A stretch of 10,137 bases of DNA from an uncultured Alistipes sp. GTDB taxonomy: Bacteria > Bacteroidota > Bacteroidia > Bacteroidales > Rikenellaceae. Shown piece by piece: positions 1 through 6,052 of the stretch. The stretch is taken from assembly GCA_934754975.1 (NCBI GenBank), contig CAKVKI010000082.1, positions 1 through 10,137 on the forward strand, read 5' to 3'. The notes under the pieces were generated by a model that was given only the letters and a program-made list of their open reading frames with translations, did not search any database and was not told where the DNA came from. Every line of letters starts with the position of its first letter. Position 1 is the stretch's first letter. The position numbers were made by a program, and so were the translations under genes.

Positions 1-2
1 CC

Positions 3-443
3 AACATGGCCGGCATGCCGGTTCAGAAGACTGCCGAGGGCGAATATACGATGAACGTAGGCGGCGTGACGATTCAGTTCGGCGTGAAGGGCGACGTGCT
101 TTACTGCACGACCGATGCGGTCGTGAAGATGGCGCTCGACGGCGGCGAAATCGCATCGATGGACTCGATGGAGAAGATTTTCAAAGGCCAGTCCTCGACG
201 TTCTTCCTCGATTTCGAGGGGCTGAACGCGATGATCGCGCAAATGGTCGGCGGCAATGTGAATCCGCAGGTGGAAGCGGCGCTCTCCGTACTCGGCATAT
301 TCGACGACATGGAAGCCTATGGCACGATGAAGAGCGGTACGATGATCGTCAATATGGTGGACAAGGAGCAGAACTCGTTTAAAACCATTTGCGACAAGAC
401 CGGCGAACTGATTCGCCAGTACGTGCCGGAAGCGAATTTGTAA
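3..443 (+). CDS. DUF4836-like protein, C-terminal part (5' truncated by window edge)
   Basis: This is the last ~147 codons of a gene that begins before the window. The frame is open to the left edge (an Asn codon precedes the first visible ATG at 6), so that ATG is probably internal. The visible part alternates beta-like stretches (NVGGVTIQFGVKGDVLYCTT) with a helical stretch around MDSMEKIFKGQSS and a core containing TFFLDFEGLNAMIAQMVGG, and it ends near RQYVPEANL. The pattern of a self-comparison line ('gvkgdvLYcTTD') followed by a 'fyLDfegL' line resembles the C-terminal half of DUF4836, a Bacteroidota family of usually lipid-anchored proteins of about 500 residues and unknown function. 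The signal peptide and lipobox would lie outside the window, so localisation cannot be seen. The gene closes with TAA and is followed 17 bp later by a strong terminator, so it is the last gene of its transcript. The coding call is firm; the family call is moderate. Confidence 0.62.
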   Translation, partial: NMAGMPVQKTAEGEYTMNVGGVTIQFGVKGDVLYCTTDAVVKMALDGGEIASMDSMEKIFKGQSSTFFLDFEGLNAMIAQMVGGNVNPQVEAALSVLGIFDDMEAYGTMKSGTMIVNMVDKEQNSFKTICDKTGELIRQYVPEANL

Positions 444-460
444 TACCCGTGGAAATAGAG

Positions 461-493
461 AAAAGCGGCCGTCCTCGAAGAACGGCCGCTTTT
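461..493 (+). terminator. Intrinsic terminator after the DUF4836-like gene
   Basis: Perfect 12-bp inverted repeat: AAAAGCGGCCGT (461-472) pairs with ACGGCCGCTTTT (482-493) across a 9-nt loop. The GC-rich core is flanked by A4 and T4, so it reads as an intrinsic terminator on the plus strand and could work in either direction. It separates the upstream gene from the ABC exporter pair, which therefore needs a promoter within the short gap or just inside the next gene. Confidence 0.88.
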
Positions 494-510
494 CCTGAAA
501 TAGATAATGT

Positions 511-1158
511 ATGGAGTCGATTACTTTGCAGCAGGTGCTGCCTGAGGCGTTTGCGGACAATCCGGCGCCGCCGGAATCGGATTTGTGGCTGCGCGACGTG
601 ACGCTGCGCAAGGGCGAATACTACCTGGTCGAAGCCGCTTCGGGAACCGGAAAGTCCTCGCTGTGCAGTTTCCTGTACGGGGCCAGAACCGACTACGCGG
701 GCCGCATCCTGTTCGACGGCGCCGACTGCCGGACGTTTTCCGCCGCACGGTGGGGCGAACTGCGCCGCCGGTCGCTGAGCATGCTCTTTCAGGACCTGCG
801 CCTGTTCGGGGAGCTGACCGTGGCGGAGAACCTTGCGCTGAAGAACGACCTTACGCACTTTTTGACTCCGGACCGGATCGAGCGCCTGCTCGAAGCGGCC
901 GGGATCGCCGACAAAAAAGACACTCCGGCGGAGAAGCTCTCTTTCGGCCAGCAGCAGCGCGTCGCATTTATCCGCTGCCTGTGTCAGCCCTTCGATTTCA
1001 TCCTGCTCGACGAGCCTGTAAGCCATCTCGATGCCGGCAACGGGGAGATTCTCTCCGCCCTGCTGCTGGAAGGCGCGCAGGCTCAGGGGGCGGGAATTAT
1101 CGTCACTTCGGTCGGCAGCCGGCTCCGGCTGCCATACCATAAAATTTTCACGTTATGA
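511..1158 (+). CDS. ABC exporter ATPase subunit (LolD/MacB-like), with two divergent catalytic motifs
   Basis: 215-residue single nucleotide-binding domain, the usual size for an exporter ATPase of the LolD/FtsE/MacB type. It should sit on the cytoplasmic face and power the permease encoded immediately downstream. Visible motifs: Walker A at residues 42-49 (AASGTGKS), Q-loop Gln94 (MLFQD), signature 143-149 (LSFGQQQ), Walker B 163-168 (FILLDE) and D-loop SHLD. Two positions differ from consensus. The first Gly of the P-loop is Ala42, and the residue expected to be the H-switch His (usually VTHD) is Ser200 in IVTSVGSRL. The signature also has Phe for the first Gly of LSGGQ. The start at 511 keeps the N-terminal beta strand (SITLQQVLPEAF) expected of the fold. 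The stop overlaps the permease start by ATGA. No clear promoter lies between the upstream terminator and the start; TTACTTTG at 521-528 is one mismatch from a -7 box but is inside the gene. The substrate is unknown. Confidence 0.9.
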   Translation: MESITLQQVLPEAFADNPAPPESDLWLRDVTLRKGEYYLVEAASGTGKSSLCSFLYGARTDYAGRILFDGADCRTFSAARWGELRRRSLSMLFQDLRLFGELTVAENLALKNDLTHFLTPDRIERLLEAAGIADKKDTPAEKLSFGQQQRVAFIRCLCQPFDFILLDEPVSHLDAGNGEILSALLLEGAQAQGAGIIVTSVGSRLRLPYHKIFTL

Positions 1159-2351
1159 GACTGCTCTGGAAATTGCTGCGCTGTCATCTGAGCATGGCCC
1201 AGACCGTCGGGTTCACCCTCGCCGGGGTGGTGGGCATGGCGATCGTGCTGACAGCTTTGCAGGCTTACCGCGACGCCCTGCCGGTTTTCGACCGCCCCGA
1301 TTCGTTCATGCGGGGCGATTATCTGGTGTTGTCGAAGCAGGTCGGGGCGCTTCAGGCGATCGGACTGGGCAGCAGCGACTTTACTGCCGAAGAGCTGGAC
1401 GACCTGCGGGCGCAGCCGTTCGTGCGTGAAGCCGGGGCTTTCACGCCGGCCGATTACCGGATAAAGGGAACGGTCGGCATGGGCGGCATGGAGCTTTCGA
1501 CCTATCTGTTTTTCGAATCGGTGCCCGACCGGTTCCTCGACGTCGGAGCCGACGACTGGGGCTACAAACCCGGGGACCGGGACATCCCCATCATCATTCC
1601 GCGCAACTACCTGAATCTCTATAATTACGGATTCGCCCGGTCGCAGGGACTGCCGCAGATATCGGAAGGCATCTTCCGACGGATCACTCTCGGCATCGAC
1701 ATCGCGGGCAACGGACGCAGGGAGCAGTTTCGGGGACGGATCGTCGGACTGTCGAACCGGCTCAATACGATTCTGGTACCCGATGCGTTCATCCGCTGGT
1801 CGAACGAGCGGTTCGGAACCGGAGCCGCGAAACAGCCGGCGCGGGTCATCGTCGAGACCGACCGTCCGGTCGATGCGGCTGTGTCGGATTACCTCGCCCG
1901 CAAGGGCTATGAGGCCGAGGGAGACCGCCGGGACGACGGTAAGGCGGCCCGCTTCCTGCGGATCGCCGCGGGCGGCGTGGGCGGCGTGGGACTGGTGTTC
2001 AGTGCCATGTCGTTCTACATCCTGATGCTGAGTATCTTCCTGCTGTTGCAGAAAAACAGCGGCAAAATGGAAAACCTGCTTCTGCTGGGATATGCGCCCT
2101 CCCGTGTGGCGCGGCCCTACCAACTGCTGACGCTCGGGCTGAATCTGGGCGTGCTGCTCGTCGCCTTGTCGGCGGTGTGGCTGGTGCGTCTCAGTTATTT
2201 ACCGTCGCTGGTCTCTCTGCAGGAGGACTATCAGCCTTCGGGAATGGGACTTACGGTTTTGTGCGGCATTGCGCTTGCGCTGCTGCTTTCGGTGTTCAAC
2301 GGGACGGCGATCCGCAGGAAAATCAACGGCCTGAATCGGGGGCGGCGCTGA
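1155..2351 (+). CDS. FtsX/MacB-type ABC transporter permease
   Basis: 398-residue inner-membrane protein with the FtsX-family layout: one N-terminal transmembrane helix (about 18-36), a large extracytoplasmic domain (about 40-270), then three C-terminal helices (about 275-298, 324-346 and 363-384). The cytoplasmic loop after helix 2 holds KMENLLLLGYAPSRVARPYQ, which resembles the coupling segment of FtsX-like permeases ('lxxlGxsxxxi') that contacts the ATPase. The extracytoplasmic part contains a MacB-like core (SVPDRFLDVGADDW, RGRIVGLSNRLNTILVP). A GGVGGVG run precedes helix 2. The gene begins inside the ATPase stop (ATGA), so the two are almost certainly translationally coupled in one complex. 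Proteins of this topology in Bacteroidota move lipoproteins or small molecules, or transmit force to periplasmic partners. Nothing in the sequence picks one substrate. No membrane-fusion protein gene is adjacent. Confidence 0.88.
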   Translation: MRLLWKLLRCHLSMAQTVGFTLAGVVGMAIVLTALQAYRDALPVFDRPDSFMRGDYLVLSKQVGALQAIGLGSSDFTAEELDDLRAQPFVREAGAFTPADYRIKGTVGMGGMELSTYLFFESVPDRFLDVGADDWGYKPGDRDIPIIIPRNYLNLYNYGFARSQGLPQISEGIFRRITLGIDIAGNGRREQFRGRIVGLSNRLNTILVPDAFIRWSNERFGTGAAKQPARVIVETDRPVDAAVSDYLARKGYEAEGDRRDDGKAARFLRIAAGGVGGVGLVFSAMSFYILMLSIFLLLQKNSGKMENLLLLGYAPSRVARPYQLLTLGLNLGVLLVALSAVWLVRLSYLPSLVSLQEDYQPSGMGLTVLCGIALALLLSVFNGTAIRRKINGLNRGRR

Positions 2352-2389
2352 GGCGCAGCAGTCGGGGCGGTTTGTCCGGGAGCGGTCGG

Positions 2390-2486
2390 GACGCCTGCGC
2401 GAAACATTCGGCGGGCGGGGCGCGTTCGGATGCCTGTGCGAGATGCCTGAACGCCTGTGCAAAGCTTCCGGACGCCGGGGCAGAGC
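2390..2486. repeat. Degenerate direct repeats, GACGCCTGYGC-like unit
   Basis: Four diverged copies of one unit: GACGCCTGCGCGAAAC (2390), GATGCCTGTGCGAGAT (2429), AACGCCTGTGCAAAGC (2450) and GACGCCGGGGCAGAGC (2471). The last three are spaced exactly 21 bp apart and the first is 39 bp from the second. Read on the plus strand in one frame the units give DACAK, DACAR, NACAK, DAGAE, a seven-residue periodicity. That frame has no credible gene start. It may be a decaying coding repeat or a small intergenic tandem repeat. Confidence 0.5.
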
Positions 2487-2611
2487 CGTTTAGGGCGTTT
2501 GTGTGGGACAGGCCGGATGTCTGTCCGGAAGCGCTTGGCCGCAGAGCCTGACGAATTGTATATTCCGCGGCGCAATCACGCTCCGGAGTGCGGGAATCCG
2601 CGAAAAATGAC

Positions 2612-2619
2612 TATCTTTG
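2612..2619 (+). promoter_or_regulatory. Bacteroidota -7 box for rpe
   Basis: TATCTTTG matches the Bacteroidota housekeeping -7 consensus TAnnTTTG exactly and ends 27 bp before the rpe ATG, giving a leader of roughly 20 nt. No TTG is seen at the expected -33 spacing; the palindrome CTCCGGAG sits in that area instead. The box covers the TTG at 2617, so that in-frame TTG cannot be the start of a transcript made here. Confidence 0.7.
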
Positions 2620-2646
2620 TCTGTAGAACACGATATTATCCGAGCA

Positions 2647-3297
2647 ATGAACAGAATAATAGCCCCTTCGATGCTGTCGGCCGATTTCGGCCACTTGGAA
2701 CGCGATACGCAGATGATCGACCGCAGTGCGGCCGAATGGGTCCATATAGACGTGATGGACGGCGTTTTCGTGCCGAATATCTCTTTCGGGTTTCCCGTGC
2801 TGAAAGCGATCCGCAAGGTGACGAAAAAGTGTCTCGACGTGCATCTGATGATCGTCGAGCCGGAACGTTACGTAGCGCGCTTCGCCGAGGCGGGCGCCGA
2901 CGTGGTGACGTTCCATTACGAAGCCACCTACAACCCCAAGGGGTGTATCGAAATGATCCGCAACGCGGGTGCGAAGGTGGGGGTGTCGATCAAACCGGCC
3001 ACTTCGGTCGAGGTACTGCGCGATATTCTTCCGCTGATCGATCTGGTGCTGATAATGAGCGTCGAGCCGGGTTTCGGCGGGCAGTCGTTCATTCCCGCGT
3101 CGCTCGAAAAGATCGCGCAGCTGCGTGCATTGGCCGGAGAACTGGGGACGGAGACGATTATCGAGGTGGACGGCGGCATTTCGTCGCACAACGCGCACGA
3201 GGTTTTCGGAGCGGGCGCCGACGTGCTGGTGGCCGGCAACGCCGTGTTCGGGGCCGAGGACCCGCAGGCCGAAATCGTAAAGATGCTCAACGCGTAG
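2647..3297 (+). CDS. rpe: Ribulose-phosphate 3-epimerase
   Basis: 216 residues, the normal length for Rpe. It interconverts D-ribulose 5-phosphate and D-xylulose 5-phosphate in the cytosolic pentose phosphate pathway. It is a single (beta/alpha)8 barrel with all hallmark motifs in order: IAPSMLSADF (residues 4-14), HIDVMDGVFVPN (33-44), LDVHLMI (63-69), MSVEPGFGGQSF (137-148), IEVDGGI (172-178) and VAGNAVFG (195-202). Predicted metal ligands are His33, Asp35, His66 and Asp175. Asp35 and Asp175 are the acid/base pair. I chose ATG 2647 because the reading frame upstream of it overlaps the -7 box and the protein then begins, like its relatives, a few residues before the first beta strand. It has its own promoter and appears monocistronic. 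Its last 11 bp overlap the 3' end of the opposing HD-domain gene, and no terminator hairpin is visible at that junction. Confidence 0.96.
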   Translation: MNRIIAPSMLSADFGHLERDTQMIDRSAAEWVHIDVMDGVFVPNISFGFPVLKAIRKVTKKCLDVHLMIVEPERYVARFAEAGADVVTFHYEATYNPKGCIEMIRNAGAKVGVSIKPATSVEVLRDILPLIDLVLIMSVEPGFGGQSFIPASLEKIAQLRALAGELGTETIIEVDGGISSHNAHEVFGAGADVLVAGNAVFGAEDPQAEIVKMLNA

Positions 3298-3847
3298 CGT
3301 GCTGGCGGGTCTCTTCGTCGAGTATCCGGCGCAGGTCGCTTAACAGCGCGTCGCGGGAGAAGTATTCGCTTCCGTAGGTGAGGTTGAAGGCGTAATCGAA
3401 TCCGGCGGGATTCGCACCCTGATTGTGCTGGATGATCGTTTCTGCTTTGTCGAGGGCCTTCACCCAGCGGGCCTCCGGCGTCTGGCAGGCTTCGTACTCT
3501 TCCCAGATTTCCCGTATCTTGGCTCCCGCTTCCGGCGGGAGCAGTCGTGTCAGCCGCTCTATGGCCGCCAGCTCTGAGGCGGCTTTGACTTCGGGCGCGG
3601 TCTGCGCAATGGCCGGAACGTCCCCGTCGAAGGCTTCGCCCAGATCGTGAACCAGACACATCAGCAGCACCCGCTGCATGTCCAGTTCGGGCCGCTCACC
3701 GGTCAGCACGGCGGCCAGCAGGGCCAGCCGCCACGAGTGTTCGGCCGTGCTTTCGCGCCTTCCTTCCGAGGTGTATGCGGTGCGCAGGACATTTTTCAGC
3801 CGTTCGGCTTCGCGGATAAACTGCAGGTATTGCATCAACTTTTCCAT
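3287..3847 (-). CDS. HD-domain phosphohydrolase, YfbR/HDDC2-like (probable 5'-deoxynucleotidase)
   Basis: 186-residue all-helical HD-domain protein. Motifs fit the YfbR/HDDC2 group that dephosphorylates (deoxy)nucleoside monophosphates in the cytosol: RRESTAEHSWRLAL (residues 30-43), HDLGEAFDGDVP (67-78) and KALDKAE (130-136). The expected metal ligands His37, His67, Asp68 and Asp133 are present. Glu71 and Asp76 match residues used for catalysis and substrate binding in this group, and Arg31 is placed for phosphate contact. The ATG at 3847 gives a normal N-terminus (LQFIREAERLKNVLR). No Shine-Dalgarno-like sequence precedes it, as is common in Bacteroidota. Two -7 boxes lie upstream, 23 and 101 bp from the start. 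The gene is convergent with rpe and overlaps it by 11 bp. The exact substrate cannot be read from the sequence. Confidence 0.88.
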   Translation of the reverse strand: MEKLMQYLQFIREAERLKNVLRTAYTSEGRRESTAEHSWRLALLAAVLTGERPELDMQRVLLMCLVHDLGEAFDGDVPAIAQTAPEVKAASELAAIERLTRLLPPEAGAKIREIWEEYEACQTPEARWVKALDKAETIIQHNQGANPAGFDYAFNLTYGSEYFSRDALLSDLRRILDEETRQHATR

Positions 3848-3869
3848 GACAGGGCTTTGTTTCGGGTTT

Positions 3870-3877
3870 CAAAGATA
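3870..3877 (-). promoter_or_regulatory. Proximal -7 box for the HD-domain gene
   Basis: CAAAGATA on the plus strand is TATCTTTG on the minus strand, an exact TAnnTTTG match ending 22 bp before the start codon at 3847, which implies a leader of about 16 nt. No TTG is found at -33 spacing. Confidence 0.65.
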
Positions 3878-3932
3878 GCGAAAGCCGGGAGATCAGGCGA
3901 GAATTTATTTTCGGGCCTGTCCGGGGCGTATC

Positions 3933-3956
3933 CTATCTAAGACCGGTCAAAGATAG
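3933..3956. promoter_or_regulatory. 24-bp dyad overlapping the distal minus-strand -7 box (candidate operator)
   Basis: CTATCT (3933-3938) and AGATAG (3951-3956) are perfect inverted arms around the 8-bp palindrome GACCGGTC (3941-3948). Only the AA pairs at 3939-3940 and 3949-3950 break symmetry. The right half contains CAAAGATA (3948-3955), a minus-strand TATCTTTG box. The centre lies between 3944 and 3945. The size and symmetry suit a dimeric regulator; which one is unknown. Confidence 0.45.
3948..3955 (-). promoter_or_regulatory. Distal -7 box for the HD-domain gene
   Basis: A second exact TATCTTTG on the minus strand, 101 bp from the HD-gene start, giving a leader of about 94 nt. It forms part of two overlapping inverted repeats (3933-3956 and 3948-3985), so it may be the regulated member of a tandem promoter pair, or simply one arm of an operator. 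Confidence 0.45.
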
Positions 3957-3977
3957 TGATATGTCGGATTAAATCAC

Positions 3978-3985
3978 TAACTTTG
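3978..3985 (+). promoter_or_regulatory. -7 box for the ABC-F/rlmB transcription unit, flanked by an inverted repeat
   Basis: TAACTTTG matches TAnnTTTG and ends 19 bp before the ABC-F start at 4005, implying a leader of only about 12-15 nt. It is bracketed exactly by AAATCAC (3971-3977) and GTGATTT (3988-3994), a perfect 7-bp inverted repeat with a 10-nt spacer. It is also the right arm of the larger repeat CAAAGATAGTGAT/ATCACTAACTTTG (3948-3960 and 3973-3985; 12 of 13 positions pair). No TTG is seen at -33. Confidence 0.6.
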
Positions 3986-4004
3986 CCGTGATTTTATAGA
4001 TACC

Positions 4005-5990
4005 ATGATTTCGTTAGACAACCTCACTGTAAGCTACGGGGGCTGGACCCTCTTCGACAATATCTCCTTTCTGATCAACCCGAAGGACCGCATCGGCCTG
4101 GTGGGCCGCAACGGCGCGGGTAAAACCACGCTGCTGCGCATCATCACGGGCGAACAGCAGCCCACGTCGGGCAATGTGACCCTGAACGGCGACTGTACGA
4201 TCGGTTACCTGCCGCAGACGATGCGCGTGGCCGATACCACCACGCTCTTCGAAGAGACGGCCAAGGCCTTCGAGGAGGTGCTGCGCCTGGAAGCGGAAAT
4301 CGACCGCCTGACGCGCGAAATCGCCGAACGCACCGATTACGAAAGTTCCGGCTACGAACAGCTCCTGCACCGGCTGAACGACGCGCAGGACCAGTATCAT
4401 ATCCTCGGCGGCGACACCCGCGAAGCGGATATTGAAAAGACGCTGCTGGGCCTGGGATTCAAGCGTTCCGATTTCGGCCGCGCCACGAGCGAGTTCTCGG
4501 GCGGCTGGCGCATGCGTATCGAGCTGGCGAAACTGCTGTTGCGGCGTCCTTCGATCTTTCTGCTCGACGAGCCGACCAACCACCTCGACATCGAGTCGAT
4601 CCAATGGCTGGAGGAGTACCTGAAAAACTACAACGGAGCGGTGCTGCTCATCTCGCACGACCGCGCTTTTCTGGACAACGTGACCAACCGCACGGTCGAG
4701 CTGTCGCTGGGCAAGGTGACCGATTACAAGGTTTCCTATTCGAAATACGTCGTCCTGCGCGCCGAGCGCCGGGCGCAGCAGATGGCCGCATACGAAAACC
4801 AGCAGCGGATGATCGAAAAGACCGAAGAGTTCATCGAGAAGTTCCGCTATAAACCCACCAAGTCGAACCAGGTGCAGTCGCGCATCAAGCAGTTGGAGCG
4901 GCTGGACCGTCTCGAAATCGAGGAGGAAGATCTTTCGACGCTCAACATCAAATTCCCGCCTGCGCCCCGTTCGGGACAGATCGTGGCCGAGATCAACGAG
5001 GCCGGCATGTCGTTCGGGACGAAGCATGTCTTCAGCGGCGCGAATTTCATTATCGAGAAGGGCGACAAGATCGCGCTGGTGGGCCGCAACGGCGAGGGCA
5101 AAACCACGCTGGCGCGCATGCTGATCGGCCAGCTGACGCCGACCGAGGGTTCGGTGCGGCTCGGCGCCAACGTCAATATCGGTTACTATGCCCAGAATCA
5201 GGACGACCTGATGGACGGCGAGTTTACGGTGTACGATACGCTCGACCGGGTGGCGGTGGGGGATATCCGCACCCGCCTGCGCGATATTCTGGGTTCTTTC
5301 CTGTTCCGCGGCGAAGATATCGACAAAAAGGTCAAAGTGCTTTCGGGCGGTGAGCGGGCGCGTCTGTCGATGGCCCGCATGATGCTCGAACCGCGCAACC
5401 TGCTGATCCTCGACGAGCCGACGAACCACATGGACATGCGTTCGAAGGACATTCTGAAAAACGCCATTATGAAATACGACGGCACGGTAGTCGTCGTTTC
5501 GCACGACCGTGAATTTCTGGACGGCATGGTGCAGAAAATCTACGAGTTCCGCGACGGCGGGGTGAAGGAGTATCTGGGCGGCATCTACTACTTCCTCGAA
5601 AAACGCAAATTGGAATCCCTGCAGGAGATCGAACGCCGGGACACACCTGTAAAACCTGCGGCGACCTCTGCCGCAAAACCCGCTGCGCAGTCCGCAGCCA
5701 GCCCCACCGCGAATACGGATGCCGCGGCGTCGAAAAAAATCACCTACGAACAGCGCAAGGAGCAGGAAAAGCAGATCCGCAAACTGCGCCGGGCGGTCGA
5801 AACCGTCGAAGCGGAGCTGGCCGGTATCGAGAAGCAGATCGCGGCGTACGATGCGAAATTCGCCGCTGCTACCGAATACAACGAAGCCGACTACAAGGCT
5901 TACAACGACCTGAAAGCCCGCTATGACCACCAGATGCACGAGTGGGAGAAAGCGTCGTACGAACTGGAGCTGGTCGAAGAACAGGGATGA
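4005..5990 (+). CDS. ABC-F family ribosome-associated ATPase (Uup/YheS-like architecture)
   Basis: 661-residue soluble protein with two ABC domains in one chain and no membrane segments, which defines ABC-F. Domain 1: Walker A 34-42 (GRNGAGKTT), signature FSGGW 164-168, Walker B LLDE 186-189, His218 switch. The linker (about 240-310) contains FRYKPTKSNQVQSR (280 on), the P-site tRNA-interaction motif region that inserts toward the peptidyl-transferase centre. Domain 2: Walker A 360-368 (GRNGEGKTT), signature LSGGE 446-450, Walker B LILDE 467-471, His500 switch. An Ala/Pro-rich linker (about 545-575) leads to a charged C-terminal coiled coil (about 580-661), as in Uup and YheS. Both catalytic Glu residues (189 and 471) are intact. 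Known ABC-F proteins bind the ribosomal E site and relieve stalling; some protect against antibiotics. The short linker and the housekeeping context here favour a general translation role. It is the first gene of a likely unit with rlmB. Confidence 0.93.
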   Translation: MISLDNLTVSYGGWTLFDNISFLINPKDRIGLVGRNGAGKTTLLRIITGEQQPTSGNVTLNGDCTIGYLPQTMRVADTTTLFEETAKAFEEVLRLEAEIDRLTREIAERTDYESSGYEQLLHRLNDAQDQYHILGGDTREADIEKTLLGLGFKRSDFGRATSEFSGGWRMRIELAKLLLRRPSIFLLDEPTNHLDIESIQWLEEYLKNYNGAVLLISHDRAFLDNVTNRTVELSLGKVTDYKVSYSKYVVLRAERRAQQMAAYENQQRMIEKTEEFIEKFRYKPTKSNQVQSRIKQLERLDRLEIEEEDLSTLNIKFPPAPRSGQIVAEINEAGMSFGTKHVFSGANFIIEKGDKIALVGRNGEGKTTLARMLIGQLTPTEGSVRLGANVNIGYYAQNQDDLMDGEFTVYDTLDRVAVGDIRTRLRDILGSFLFRGEDIDKKVKVLSGGERARLSMARMMLEPRNLLILDEPTNHMDMRSKDILKNAIMKYDGTVVVVSHDREFLDGMVQKIYEFRDGGVKEYLGGIYYFLEKRKLESLQEIERRDTPVKPAATSAAKPAAQSAASPTANTDAAASKKITYEQRKEQEKQIRKLRRAVETVEAELAGIEKQIAAYDAKFAAATEYNEADYKAYNDLKARYDHQMHEWEKASYELELVEEQG

Positions 5991-6052
5991 CCTGCATGGC
6001 CGCGTCGCCGGTGTTTAGGATAACTGATTTCAGAAATAGTAAATCGTAAGAT

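Larger units (their letters stand above)
2352..2646. other. 295-bp GC-rich region without a gene
   Basis: This stretch separates the permease stop from rpe. Open frames cross it on both strands, but none has a recognisable protein, a credible start context or family-like composition; the plus-strand one overlaps the permease out of frame. It holds degenerate repeats of a GACGCCTGYGC-like unit (2390-2486). It also has a 9-bp inverted repeat GCTTCCGGA/TCCGGAAGC (2464-2472 and 2524-2532), a local hairpin GGACAG/CTGTCC (2506-2511 and 2521-2526), the palindrome CTCCGGAG (2581-2588) and the rpe -7 box near its right end. No hairpin is followed by a T-run, so I see no intrinsic terminator for the ABC pair. 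Confidence 0.6.

Noticed and set aside
521..528. TTACTTTG as a promoter for the ABC pair
   Set aside because: One mismatch from TAnnTTTG, no -33 element, and it lies inside the coding region of the ATPase, whose start at 511 is supported by the N-terminal strand.
1083..2123. A 346-codon minus-strand frame opposite the ABC pair
   Set aside because: Its translation is Arg/His/Gln-rich and low in hydrophobic residues with no family resemblance, while the plus strand encodes a clear ATPase and permease.
2506..2532. Hairpins after the permease as an intrinsic terminator
   Set aside because: The stems are short or have long loops, and no T-run follows.
2177..2551. A 124-codon plus-strand frame spanning the permease end and the repeat region
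   Set aside because: It overlaps the permease out of frame for over half its length and has no gene-like start. Only the repeat periodicity was kept as an observation.
2617..2646. TTG at 2617 as an upstream start for rpe
   Set aside because: It lies inside the -7 promoter box and adds ten residues not typical of Rpe; ATG 2647 fits better.
4014..5939. A 641-codon open frame on the minus strand, opposite the ABC-F gene
   Set aside because: It mirrors the ABC-F coding frame almost exactly, its translation has no recognisable domain, and GC-rich codon bias readily leaves the antisense frame open.
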